Below, piece after piece: positions 30,367-39,803 of a DNA stretch of 64,000 bases. Position 1 is the stretch's first letter, and every line of letters begins with the position of its first letter. A program made the position numbers and the translations under genes. Origin of the DNA: Nematopogon swammerdamellus (lineage: Eukaryota > Arthropoda > Insecta > Lepidoptera > Adelidae); the NCBI GenBank assembly GCA_946902875.1, contig OX336336.1:27979558-28043557 (forward strand). Direction: 5' to 3'. The notes beneath the pieces are model-generated. The model worked only from the letters and a program-made list of their open reading frames with translations, made no database searches and was not told where the DNA came from.

Positions 30367-30657
30367 TTTTTTTTTTTTTTTTTTTTATGTAATCCGGTAT
30401 GGATGGCTGAGTCGGAGGGGCCAAAGCGCATGCTCCGACCAGCCAATTTCACCTCCGAGAAGGTAGGTGCCATACTGGAGACTTCCCTGGATTGCTGGCT
30501 ATACTGGACTAGAGGAGAACACAACCGAGGTTGCTATGCGGCCATCTTACATCCAGTACGGTGGTACCAACCCAGTCGGCTACAATTTGAGCCTACCACC
30601 TAGTAAGGGGCAAGGGAAGGGACCTACAGTTTTACACCGGTTCCGAACGGTGAAGCA
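30367..30657 (-). mobile_element. SINE-B, head missing
   Basis: Long poly-T, then ATGTAATCCGGTATGGATGG, CATGCTCCGACCAGCCAATT, CCAGTACGGTGGTACCAACC and CACCGGTTCCGAACGGTGAA. The tRNA-like head is absent. Confidence 0.85.
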
Positions 30658-30780
30658 GTAATAGTATTTTTCACAGATTTTCGTTAATAGGCTCTTGGAG
30701 AAAATTCCCGATTACAAATAGCCTTTAAGTATTACATTCAATTAATGGTGACCCCGAATAAATTGATTCAACCGTATTTA
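30658..30780. other. Short unassigned spacer
   Basis: AT-rich, no feature. Confidence 0.5.
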
Positions 30781-31296
30781 CCTTCCCTAGCCCCTTACTA
30801 CGTGGTAAGCTCAAATTGTAGCCGAATGGGTTGATACTGCACTGGCAGTTTAAGTTTTTATACTTTTGGCCATAGAGACAATCTATGGTTTTCAAAATTA
30901 AAATATTTTAGTTTGTTTCGAATGTAATCCTGTTTTGTTCTTGTTATTGTTTTGCTTTGTAATGTGCAGTTCGGCCCTAGAGTTCTAAATCTCAACATGT
31001 AAACTCAAATTCTAACTTGGAATAAATGATTTCACTGCATCGCCTATCCGAGTTTCTTTCAAGACAGAGAACAAGAATATTAAGCATTCACTGGTGAAAG
31101 TAATCACCAGTGCAATACAACCGCACTGGATGTAAGATGGCCGCATAGCAGCCTCGGCTGTGTTCTCAAGTCCAGTATAGCCAACAATCCAGGGAAGTCC
31201 CATTATGGCACCTACCTTCTCGGAGGTGATATTGGCTGGTCGGAGCATGTGCTTTGGCCCCTCCGATTCAGCCATGCATACCGGATTACATAAAAA
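30781..31296 (+). mobile_element. SINE-B, interrupted by ~270 bp
   Basis: The central domain (TTACTACGTGGTAAGCTCAA, GCCGAATGGGTTGATACTGC) occupies 30781-30845. The 3' part (CCGCACTGGATGTAAGATGG to CATACCGGATTACATAAAAA) occupies about 31118-31296. The intervening sequence is unassigned; its ends are not clear. Confidence 0.65.
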
Positions 31297-31693
31297 GATG
31301 AGTTCATCTGCCCACTATAAGAAATCGGAAAATATCATCGTCCTTCCCCACCGAGCTACGAATTCCTCCGCCCCACAAATGCTAATCCGAAAGCCCGCGC
31401 CATTGCCACACGACACTGCCAAAGTTTTCCAAGGAGGAGCCAAAAAGGAGAACGTTAAGTCCCGATTGAGTTATACTCCTCAAACACGAACGTCCGAAGG
31501 TCATAGGGCGGGAGGTGTGTCGGCCGGGTGGAGAGGGCGCGAGGGTGTGGGGTTGTTAGGTACGTAGCAAGTGTAGTTATCTTCTAAATATAGGTTAATT
31601 TAATTCGCCCTGAAGAAGATAGGATCGCGACCGCGCTGTCGCTTCGCAGGGATTCGCACGAGAGTCAGCTCGAAAATTATGCCTGACATCTAC
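31297..31693. other. Unassigned
   Basis: Moderately GC-rich. A + frame extends from the SINE-B tail to 31567 but shows no known domain. Confidence 0.45.
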
Positions 31694-31915
31694 TAGAGTG
31701 TTTTTATTTTACGAAGGCACGAGGAGTAGGAAGTGATGTGAGACCGCGCGGAGCTCAGTAGGGAACGACTCGGTTCGACGGAGCGACGCGGCGACGTGTA
31801 CAACGTGTGTACCGACCTGGAATCGAGTTCGTTCTCTACTGAGCTCCGCGCGGTCGCCTCTTGCACCGCTTCCTACCTCGTACCCCTCGTGCCTTCGTAA
31901 AATGAAAACACTCTA
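31694..31915. mobile_element. Palindromic MITE, short form (TA target site)
   Basis: TAGAGTGTTTTTATTTTACG begins it and CGTAAAATGAAAACACTCTA ends it. Inside, GAAGGCACGAGG, AGGAAGTG and GACCGCGCGGAGCTCAGTAG are each repeated inverted. A longer member lies at 43869-44400. Confidence 0.9.
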
Positions 31916-31999
31916 CATTACCTTACTACTCACGTGATCCCAGCACATCACACCTTGATGAATTAGTGGCACCTAATTCACTCAGAGAGGCGCCATTTT

Positions 32000-32310
32000 T
32001 GTTTATGCATAGTGCGACATGTGGCATCCTTTCCCCTACAAATAGGTGTCTAACGATGCCCATGGACATTCTGTGATGCACGGCGATTGCGAATGCCATG
32101 CCGGCTTGACAGTAGCCTTTTCAAGCCCCTTTTGCAAAACCACCCGGTGTTATGGGCTGACATCACGGACGTTGTAGGTGATGTAGCCAACCGTGTCAGT
32201 TACCATAAAAAAAACCACAGGCTGTACTTGGGAGGAAATAAATGAGCAGGGGTGACTCATCCCCGGGGAGTGCGTTCCACATTTTTCCGGTTCTGTGAAT
32301 AAAAGAACCG
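32000..32310 (-). mobile_element. LINE-2 3' end, interrupted by a SINE-A tail
   Basis: GTGCGACATGTGGC to TTTTGCAAAACC, then (after 32213) ACAGGCTGTACTTGGGAGGA and TTCCGGTTCTGTGAATAAAA. This is the same order as the uninterrupted copy at 34822-35040. Confidence 0.7.
32140..32213 (+). mobile_element. SINE-A 3' tail nested in LINE-2
   Basis: CACCCGGTGTTATGGGCTGA, CATCACGGACGTTGTAGGTG and GTGTCAGTTACCATAAAAAA. A 5'-truncated insertion of about 70 bp. Confidence 0.8.
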
Positions 32311-32574
32311 GTTCGATAGGTCGTTCCAACCGAGAATTTTTACACCGGAATTTCCGGCCAGCGGTGGCGGTGGTAAATCGTATGGCACGTGAGTCGGCAC
32401 GAGTGTATCACCGGGCACACAGGTGCACACTATTCAGCTCCGGCCGGGGAATTCCGACCGGAATTTCCTTCTTTCGGGATTTCCTATTTTAGGGGCTCCG
32501 AGAACTCGATGGACTCAGCGACGACGACGGAAGGCACATTTTTCAGTGGTCAAATTTTTCATATTATTATTACC
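32311..32574. other. Unassigned; one half of a direct repeat
   Basis: 32497-32573 (GAGAACTCGATGGACTCAGC ... TTTTTCAGTGGTCAAATTTT) is repeated at about 33069-33140. The SINE-C copy lies between the two. Confidence 0.55.
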
Positions 32575-33055
32575 AATTGCCCCACTACATCTCTCCCCGT
32601 GCATGTCGTAAAAGGTGACTAAGGGATAAGGACAAGATGCCTTGCATAAGGGCGACAGGCTAGCCACCTCTCACCTTGGCACGGTGTTTCCATCGCGTCA
32701 TGCAGCAGGTGGGTCTTCATGCCTTACTTGCTGCTTGATCTGAGTTATCTTGTCCGAATACTTTGCTAAACGTTGTGGTTGGTGTCGTGCTGTTATTTAC
32801 TAGAATACTTGTAGCCCAATACCGATTACTCTTTTTTTTATGTAAACCAACACGGGTCGCTGTCTCGAGGGACCAATGGTAAAGTCGACAGAGCCAAAAA
32901 CCCCTCTCCTCGCGAAACCACGCTCAGTGAGGCGCATGGCCAGCAGATTTGCGGACTGTTGCTAAGCTGTCTAGCCCGTTGATACGACGTTTGAAGACAG
33001 CCAGGTTAAAGGATACTTTGCTTACCCCGATTGTCGGGATTCAGCGTGTGTGATA
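32575..33055 (-). mobile_element. SINE-C copy, split by LINE-1
   Basis: CACTACATCTCTCCCCGTGC to CCCAATACCGATTACTC, then a LINE-1 insertion, then CTTTGCTTACCCCGATTGTC. The order without the insertion is seen at 7376-7668. Confidence 0.75.
32833..33014 (-). mobile_element. LINE-1 3' fragment nested in SINE-C
   Basis: Poly-T, ATGTAAACCAACACGGGTCG, CCTCTCCTCGCGAAACCACG, ACGACGTTTGAAGACAGCCA. Truncated in the FKRRIN-encoding region. Confidence 0.8.
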
Positions 33056-33129
33056 TGTATGTATGTATGAGAACTCGATGGACCGAGCGACGGCGGAAGG
33101 AATATTTTTCAGTGGTCACATTTTTCATA

Positions 33130-34020
33130 TCTTTATTTTCACATTTTTATCTTACAATATTTATATTAATTTTTTATACATAATTAAAAATATTAAAAAT
33201 ATACAAAATTAATATAAACAGTAAAAAACAAAAACGGCATACCGCCGGCGGCGGGAGAAAAACCTCCAAGCACGCCGGCGGGTGCAGGCCGTGGCTACGG
33301 AGCTCTCCGAGACGACGCGAGGCAAGCTACGAGCGATAGGTGGTGGTACTAGACACGTAGGCCACCACCACCCCCATCTCGGAGAGCTCCGTATCCGCCG
33401 GACTGCACGGCGACATCGTCGCGCAGCTCTTTGAAGTCTTAATCTTCGCGCGCGCGTCGCCTCGTGGTCGCACGCACCACCGGTAGCGGGGGCACTAGAC
33501 GGGACGTGAAGTCCCGATGACCCCAAGCTGGCCGATGGTGGTCGTCGCCCTCGCCGTAGGTGTTGTGGCTCGGCCGACGTCAACGCTCCATCTTCGCCGT
33601 CGATGAAATTCACCGGCGGCTTGGAGCTGGGTGGTAGGGTGTGCGTTTGGTGTCCAAGAAGAACGGCGGCTCTCGTGATGGACGACCCGGGCGCGGCGAG
33701 GCCGGGCGACGCGTTGGGTGGAGGCAGTGCTGCTGCGGGCGAACGGTGGCGGCGGCGGCGGCGTCGAAGTCGAGCGCGGCGGCGGCGGCCAGCCGTCGCT
33801 GCAGAGCCCGCTCTCCATCACGCAGGTCGCGTCCCGGGTGGTCTGCAGCCGCTACTATCACCAGGCATGTCGAGTTGGGTGGAGTCGTGGTGGAGTAGTT
33901 CCCGAGGCGCCGAGCGGCGGCGGTGGTGATACCGGCACGGTACCTCCAACCGTGCGGGTCGTTGCGCCGCTGGAGAAAGGCCCGCGCGTGGCGGGGGCTT
34001 GATTGTTGCGCCCCAAGAAA
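33130..34020 (-). other. GC-rich block with AT-rich 3' flank; probable LINE 3' fragment
   Basis: On the minus strand a very GC-rich, proline/arginine-rich open region (33613 down to 33209, plus overlapping frames to 34030) is followed by about 100 bp of AT-rich sequence containing AATAAAGATAT. This resembles the layout of the RLE-type LINE at 50723-51214 (GC-rich end, AT-rich UTR, AATAAAGAGAT). I recognise no domain. A retroposed or genuine host exon is the alternative. Confidence 0.35.
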
Positions 34021-34089
34021 AATATTTCATATTATTATTACCAAATCGAATCCCAATGGATTGTGAAGATTTCTCAGCGACTTCTTCTT

Positions 34090-34300
34090 GACTAGCGGGC
34101 TAAGGTGTGAATCTCGCTCAGTTCGGACGGTGCGGAGCGGCGGAGGCGGCGGCGCGCTCGCGACGTGTTTGTAGTAGTTAGTTAGTATGTATATCTGCAG
34201 TGCGGCGGCGTGCTGCGCTGCGGAGTGCGGACCGCGACGCCTCCGCCGCCCCCGCCTCTTGTCGCTAAACTGTCGCTAAACTGTCGCTATACTGTAGCTA
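34090..34300. other. CpG-rich patch with TGTCGCTAAAC triplication
   Basis: GGCGGAGGCGGCGGCGCGCT and GCCTCCGCCGCCCCCGCC sit as loose inverted arms. At about 34259-34295 the unit GTCGCTAAACT is repeated three times (last copy GTCGCTATACT). No coding evidence. Confidence 0.4.
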
Positions 34301-34304
34301 CGAG

Positions 34305-34815
34305 ACTTACGTTGAAATTTTCACAGAATATGCGTTACTATGGCGGATATAACAACAAATAAGAACAATAAGTAAATGTTAAAAATTATGGGAGCCCCCA
34401 TAAAAGAAACGTACAATGAAATAGATTAGTCACACTATTGAATAATAGATGGCGCCACAGGATTTTATACATTGCAATGTTGAAAGAAAAAGATAGGCGG
34501 TTAATAGCGGATCTATTCTTGAATATTTACTTTTTCGAAATTTGAAAAAACAATTTCATTTTGGTTTTTTATTTTTTCATGACAGTTTGTTTTTACATTG
34601 ACGTATTTAATTTTCAAATATGGCGTCTTTGTTTAAATGTTGCATTTGCGGACATAATTGTTACCACAGTTCTGATTGTTTCCAGGGTTACGGTTACTTC
34701 CTTGGTTACCGTTGTTAGTTCCTTGGTTACCGCTTGGTTACGATTTTTGTACCAACAATCTTTTTATATTTAGATACGGAAACCTCAGTGCGCGAGTAAA
34801 ACTCGCACTTAACAG
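34305..34815 (+). mobile_element. Repeat E remnants
   Basis: GAAATTTTCACAGAATATGC and GGATATAACAACAAATAAGA at 34313-34370, and the tail GAAACCTCAGTGCGCGAGTA at about 34777-34815. The middle is unrelated AT-rich sequence. A short TTCCTTGGTTACCG tandem is at about 34690-34740. Confidence 0.6.
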
Positions 34816-34821
34816 ATTTTT

Positions 34822-35340
34822 TATAGAAAGCGCGACATATGGCTCCGTTTCAATTTCGAGTAGGTGACTCACGATGCCCATGGACATTCTGTGATGCACG
34901 GGGATTGCAAATGGCATGCCGGCCTGACAGGAGCCTTTCACGCCCCGTTTTGAAAAACCCCAGGCTGTGCTTGGGAGGAAATAGATGAGCAGGGAGTGCG
35001 TTCCACCTTTTCCCGGTTCTGTGAATAAAAGACCTACAGAACCGGTTGGTGCGCATCCTCGGTAGGTCGATTGTATAGGAGTGTATCCCCTGCCCAGTAC
35101 GCGTAGTGCGGAGGTGGAATGGGGACGATGGAATCGCGTTAAACAGCTCCTCCGAACACTCCGCGTGAAATAGACGATAGAACACACTTAGGGAGCCGAC
35201 GTCCCTACGAAGTTGAAGCGGTTCTAAGTCGCGGGACACCACAGGGTCATCCACAAGTCGCACGGCACGACGCTGGATTGAGTCTAGCGGCGCAAGCTGG
35301 TATTTAGCTGAGCCATCCCACAGGTGCGAGCAGTACTCTT
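34822..35340 (-). pseudogene. LINE-2 3' end (C-terminal ORF fragment)
   Basis: The minus frame at 34850-35263 reads (N to C) R-L-V-D-D-P, L-E-P-L-Q-L-R-R-D-V-G-S-L-S-V-F-Y-R-L-F-H, R-M-R-T-N-R-F-C-R-S-F, W-N-A-L-P-A-H-L-F-P and a degenerate end. The D-S-I-Q-R-R start of the conserved tail lies just upstream. The polymerase domain is lost. The 3' terminus GCGACATATGGCTCCG is present. Confidence 0.8.
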
Positions 35341-35397
35341 AGAAGTTTATGACTCTCCAGTCAGATAGTCAGCGTGTACGCATCAACTGCTGGACAT

Positions 35398-35640
35398 TTT
35401 TATTTATGTAATCCGGTATGGGTGGCTGAGTCGGAGGGGCCAAAGCGAATGCTCCGACCAGCCAACATCACCTCAGAGAATGTAGGTGCCATATCGGAGA
35501 CTTCCCTGGATTTCTGGCTATAGGAGAGACAACCACAAGAGGAGAACACAACCGAGGCTTCTATGCGGCCATCTTACATTCAGTACGGTGGTACCAATCC
35601 AGTAAGGGGCAAGGGTAATCACCTAGTAAGGGGCAAGGGA
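35398..35640 (-). mobile_element. SINE-B, internally rearranged
   Basis: ATGTAATCCGGTATGGGTGG to CTTCCCTGGATTTCTGGCTA, a short foreign GACAACCACAAG, then AGGAGAACACAACCGAGGCT. The element closes with CCTAGTAAGGGGCAAGGG, preceded by a partial second copy of GTAAGGGGCAAGGGTAATC. Confidence 0.75.
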
Positions 35641-35707
35641 AATATTCCTACCGCAAAAATATATACTATGCCATTTAACTCCTGTCGACTGTATGAGAAA
35701 TTTCACT

Positions 35708-36101
35708 TTAAGGCGCCTGTAACGCCAACGGCGTAGCGCGTAATCGTTTTCATAAGGGTTTTTTTCTTAAATAATTGCGATCCTTTGCATTAGAAGTTTG
35801 AAAAGCGTGTGATCGATAGATATAACAAAAAATGACGTCATTTTGCTATAAAAATTCCATACAAATTCTCTTTAGTTTCTGAGATCAAGTCTTCAAAGTT
35901 CACGCGGAAGAAAAAATCTACATTTGGTTACCTACCGTATAGTTTAAAAATTATAAAATTTTACAACCAAATACGTGTGATCCATAGACAACGAAATTGT
36001 TCGATATTTAATTTGCAGTAGTTTTTAGCCTTTAGATCGGTCTAGTTATCACGGGCTTCTTCTTCAAAAATCCACATTTGGCGTTACTATAGGCGCCTTA
36101 A
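35708..36101. mobile_element. TTAA-bounded MITE (TTAAGGCGCC termini)
   Basis: Left end TTAAGGCGCCTGTAACGCCA and right end TGGCGTTACTATAGGCGCCTTAA are inverted copies, with TTAA at both outer edges. AAATCTACATTTGG and AAATCCACATTTGG also recur inside. The TTAA edges suit piggyBac-type targeting. Confidence 0.75.
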
Positions 36102-36336
36102 ACTACAGTTAAGGGGTGGTACTAGGCTAAACATCACATCATTATTATCCTAACTATATCCATATTTCAATAGATATAACTATAATTTATATGCTTATAT
36201 AGTTAGGTAAAGATTCAAGGTATAATATTGTGTAATAGATTATTGTAATATAATCTTGCAAATTCTCTGAAGAATAAGTGGGTGAAAAGCGGTAAAAACG
36301 TTCGAAAATGCATTTGCTAGATTCGTTACAAATACG

Positions 36337-38075
36337 TTTTTTTTTTTTTTTTTTTATTGATACGCGAGACACTTGGCGCCGTCAGCATGGATTTTTGAGC
36401 CGACGACGCCCAAAAGCATTCGTTTTAGAACGGGGGCTGCGAATGCCGTCCCGGCGTGACAGATGCCTTTTTACGCGTCTCTTGAATGATCCCAAGTCAT
36501 ACACTGAAGGAAACACATCAGTAGGAAGTGCATTCCAGAGTTTCGCAGTGCGGAAGATAAAAGAAATACTGGAGCGCTTAGTCCGCACTTTAGGCAGCTC
36601 TACAGTATAGGGATGCATTCCCTGTCTGTTACGCGTGGACCTATGGTGAAATGGTGAAGTCGGAATTGTTTCGAACAGCTCCTCAGAGCATTCACCGTTG
36701 AACAGTCGATAGAACACACTTAGTGAACCTATGTCTCTACGGAGCTGCAAAGGTTCAAGTTTGCAGGACACTTCAAAGTCGTTAACTTGGCGAACTGCAC
36801 GTCTTTGGATCGAGTCTAACAAGCCAAGTCGATACTGAGCAGCCCCACCCCAAAGATGCGAGCAATACTCCACGCATGACCTCACCTGCGACTTATACAG
36901 CAGCAGGATTTGGTCAGGCGTAAAGTATCTCCGCGCCTTGTTCAGGACGCCCAGCTTTTTAGAGGCAAGCTTAGCTTTGTCCTCGATGTGACGGCCGAAG
37001 TTGAGTTCGCGGGTTAAGTCCACTCCAAGGATACTAAAGTGGTCATCGACGTTCAACCTTGTGCCCTGGAATTCGGGAGCTGAGCGAAATGGCGATTTTT
37101 TCGCACTAAACGCACACGCCTGTGTTTTAGTTGCGTTGAACTGTACCAGATTTTCCTGGCCCCATAATGAAATTAGGTGCAGGGTTTTCTCAATTTCAAC
37201 AACAACACTACGCCTGCCCTCCTCCACTTCCTCCTTACTGGCACTGGGGCGGCTGCCGTAGCGTCCGTGTACCGTGCTGTCATCTGCATAACAATGAATA
37301 TCACCAAGGGATAGTAAGTCATTGATATGCAGAAGGAACAGCGTAGGCGATATCACGGAGCCTTGTGGAACGCCAGCGTTCACAGCCATGGCATCGGAGC
37401 AGCAGCCGTCTACTAGGACCTGAATACTGCGGCCATGCAGGAAGTCGGCGATCCAGTCGCACAGATCGGAGGGGAGGCCGTAGGACGGCAGCTTGGATAG
37501 AAGTGCCTTGTACCAGACGCGGTCAAAGGCCTTTGATATATCTAGACCAATAGCCATAGCTTCACCAAAGTCTTCAAGCGATTGACCCCAGAGGTGGGTG
37601 ACGTACACTAGTAGATCCCCGGCCGAACGCTTTGGCCTAAAGCCGTATTGCCTGTCGGAGATGAGGTCATTGGTCTCTAGGTACGTCATTATTTGAGCGT
37701 TAATAACTCGCTCCATCACCTTGCAAAGCAGGGAGGTAACCGCTATCGGACGATAGTTGGCAAGGTCAGAACGATCGCCTTTCTTTGGGACCGGCTGGAC
37801 GTAGGCAGACTTCCAAGCCGATGGCACCTGGCCAGAGGAATAGGACAGGCGGAACAGGCGTGTGAGGATAGGGGCCAACTCAGGAGCACACATCTTCAGC
37901 ACCAGAGCGGGGATCCTGTCGGGTCCACTCGCTTTCCTGACATCCAGACCGAGCAGCTCCTTCCGTACGGTGCGTTGACGAAACTGCACCTTTGGCATGG
38001 AGCACTCGCATCTGGGGATTGACGGAGGTGACGCACCGTCCATACAAAAAACGCTCGCGCACGGCAACGGCCCAA
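36337..38075 (-). mobile_element. Jockey/CR1-group LINE, 5'-truncated, nested in MITE
   Basis: A 19-bp T run at 36337-36355 is the reversed poly-A. It is followed by a short 3' UTR (ATTGATACGCGAGACACTTG) and the RT ORF, ending near 38075 where MITE sequence resumes. No endonuclease domain is present. I could not identify a target duplication with confidence. Its tail resembles, but is not identical to, LINE-2. Confidence 0.85.
36382..38067 (-). CDS. Non-LTR reverse transcriptase, N-terminally truncated
   Basis: 561 codons, open from a non-ATG position to a stop. Motifs: S-G-P-D-R-I-P (residues 48-53), A-N-Y-R-P-I-A-V-T-S (103-112), Q-Y-G-F-R-P (140-145), the catalytic L-D-I-S-K-A-F-D (175-182), A-G-V-P-Q-G-S-V-I-S-P (231-241) and C-Y-A-D-D with the second catalytic pair (259-263). 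A thumb and the group's C-terminal tail (D-S-I-Q-R-R-A-V-R, L-W-N-A-L-P) follow. The polymerase looks enzymatically complete, but the upstream endonuclease and ORF1 are missing, so the copy cannot retrotranspose by itself. The family is the one usually labelled 'mobile element jockey' polymerase in insect annotations. The clade (jockey versus CR1) is not certain. Recent insertion is suggested by the undamaged frame. Confidence 0.88.
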   Translation of the reverse strand: MPCASVFCMDGASPPSIPRCECSMPKVQFRQRTVRKELLGLDVRKASGPDRIPALVLKMCAPELAPILTRLFRLSYSSGQVPSAWKSAYVQPVPKKGDRSDLANYRPIAVTSLLCKVMERVINAQIMTYLETNDLISDRQYGFRPKRSAGDLLVYVTHLWGQSLEDFGEAMAIGLDISKAFDRVWYKALLSKLPSYGLPSDLCDWIADFLHGRSIQVLVDGCCSDAMAVNAGVPQGSVISPTLFLLHINDLLSLGDIHCYADDSTVHGRYGSRPSASKEEVEEGRRSVVVEIEKTLHLISLWGQENLVQFNATKTQACAFSAKKSPFRSAPEFQGTRLNVDDHFSILGVDLTRELNFGRHIEDKAKLASKKLGVLNKARRYFTPDQILLLYKSQVRSCVEYCSHLWGGAAQYRLGLLDSIQRRAVRQVNDFEVSCKLEPLQLRRDIGSLSVFYRLFNGECSEELFETIPTSPFHHRSTRNRQGMHPYTVELPKVRTKRSSISFIFRTAKLWNALPTDVFPSVYDLGSFKRRVKRHLSRRDGIRSPRSKTNAFGRRRLKNPC

Positions 38076-38593
38076 AATTTTGAATGTTCAGTGAAAAACC
38101 ATTTATTCTGTAAGCGTTTTAATTTATTTAGATGATTCGTAGTCTTATTGACTCTAAGCTCAATGAAGCATTTTTGGTATTAGATGCATTTGTAAAAAAT
38201 GGCGAGGGAACTAGCAAAGGAATTTTTGAACGATTTTACCACTTTTCAACTACATATTTTTAAGGGAATTTATAAGATTAAATTATAAATAATGTATTCA
38301 CATTATACCTTGAATCATTACCTAACTATAGGCATATAAATTATAGTTAAATCACTGGAAATATGGGTAAGGTTAGGGAAATACGAAGTGTTTTTGCCTA
38401 GTACCCCCCTTAAATGTTATTCCCAGACGGTCCCGGCCCAAAACAGCTGCCTCTTGCAGTCTCGTTGCAACTCAGACTAAACTCGACACCGACTCGACTT
38501 CGGCGAGTGGGCAATTTGCTCATAGAGCGCGCGCCACTGTACATCGCTCCCACCCTCACTCGGTGCGGTGTATCTTGTTAAACTTGTGAACTT

Positions 38594-38765
38594 AGCCTCG
38601 GCAGCTCAGTGGTGCGGTCGGTGGACTGTTGTTAACATCGAGCGTTGTTAAGCACACTTGGGAGCGGTCAGTATCCGGACCGCTCGACCTTTGGAGGCTG
38701 ACCGTGGTTCGGATTCCACCTAAAACTGTAGTTCCCTTCCCTTCTACCTTACTAGGGTTTTACAT
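38594..38765 (+). mobile_element. SINE-A head (composite tRNA/5S type)
   Basis: AGCCTCGGCAGCTCAGTGGT (A-box side), GTTAAGCACACTTGGGAGCG (5S-like), TTTGGAGGCTGACCG and GTGGTTCGGATTCCACC (B-box side), then the start of the body. A partial internal repeat of the 5S-like part is present. 3'-truncated in the central domain. Confidence 0.8.
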
Positions 38766-39166
38766 GTATACAGGCCAGGGAGAACGTTCCAGAGTTTACC
38801 GGTTCTGTGGAGGAAATATCAGCTTTTATGAGCGAGACTGGTTGTTCAAAATATAACCTGTAGAGAGGTTGGCATGAAATTATTTATAGTTATAACTAGC
38901 TTTTGTCCGCGGCTTAGCTCGCGGTAGACTCGGTGTTCAGAAATGCATAATGAACATTGCCTTTACCTTCAAATATTTTCAAACTTGTCTTCTGCGACCG
39001 ACGGATGAGTGGTTACTACCCGCAGTTCGTTGGCGCGGGTTTTTTCTAATCGCTCGAGGCGAGGGCATTCGGATTCGAGCGTTCGTTCGTGGCTCGTCGA
39101 TTATCGAAGATTGCTTGCGCTCTCGCTGCCGCTACCGCTGCGCCGCAGTCGAGCCGTCTATCCTAG

Positions 39167-39274
39167 CCTCTCCATCGGGTGATCAAGTGCGTGTCGTGCT
39201 TCGTGAGTGTGAAGCCCAGGATCCTGGTGAAGAGCTGTGCCGCACGCATCCTGCGCCCGCCCGCGGAGAACCAG
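39167..39274 (+). CDS. Candidate host exon, product unknown
   Basis: An AG acceptor-like TATCCTAG precedes 39167 and a donor-like CCAG/GTACGT follows 39274. The 36 codons between are open in one frame (P-L-H-R-V-I-K-C-V-S-C-F-V-S-V-K-P-R-I-L-V-K-S-C-A-A-R-I-L-R-P-P-A-E-N-Q). Nearly every codon ends in G or C, which is unusual for this AT-rich window and typical of a coding exon. An in-frame stop lies just upstream, as expected if the acceptor is real. I do not recognise the protein. Confidence 0.4.
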
Positions 39275-39468
39275 GTACGTGGCCCTCTTTCGTTCGGTCG
39301 CATCATCTATCCATTTTCACTCATTGCTATTTCATTCATACAGTCCACTCTTTTAAGAAAATTCCAGCTACCGAGTTCTGCTGGGTCCCAAGGCAGAACT
39401 CCCCTTCACTCGGTTTAATAGCAAATATGATTTAAACGCAAATATGATAATAAACCATCGCTTCTTTA

Positions 39469-39472
<4 letters not shown>

Positions 39473-39504
<32 letters not shown>
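39473..39504. repeat. (TC)n microsatellite
   Basis: Sixteen uninterrupted TC/CT dinucleotides. Confidence 0.95.
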
Positions 39505-39506
<2 letters not shown>

Positions 39507-39687
39507 CCGTCCATAGTTTACTTTTTTTAAATACTGCTCAGCCCTAAGGCTATTTAGCGTGATGATATATATACTATGTGCCTATGTGTGATATAGTGTG
39601 CCTCAAGAACTACTCTTTTCATTGGTGCAAACCGCATCAAAATATGTTAGTGGTTCCGATGTTTACCTCAAACACACATACATAAAA

Positions 39688-39803
39688 ACTGCTGGCATGG
39701 CACCTAACTGAGCGCGGTTTCGCGAGGAGAGGTGATTTTGGCTCTATCGACTGCACCATTGGTCTCTCGGCACAGCCACCCGCATGGGTTTATATAAAAA
39801 AAA
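39688..39803 (+). mobile_element. LINE-1 3' tail
   Basis: CTGCTGGCATGGCACCTAAC, CGCGGTTTCGCGAGGAGAGG, CTCGGCACAGCCACCCGCAT, then TTTATATAAAAAAAA. About 115 bp, the minimum seen for this family. Confidence 0.8.

Larger units (their letters stand above)
36109..38413. mobile_element. TTAA-bounded foldback MITE split by a LINE
   Basis: TTAAGGGGTGGTACTAGGC at the left is inverted at the right as GCCTAGTACCCCCCTTAA. Inner arms also match: AACTATAATTTATATGC and AGATTCAAGGTATAAT on the left against GCATATAAATTATAGTT-like and ATTATACCTTGAATC on the right. The interior holds a 1.7-kb LINE in reverse orientation. The MITE starts 7 bp after the preceding TTAA MITE ends. Confidence 0.8.

Noticed and set aside
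33209..34030. Several long overlapping frames on both strands, as a host gene
   Set aside because: Extreme GC content opens all frames. No frame shows a domain, and an AT-rich AATAAA-containing flank suggests a retroelement end.
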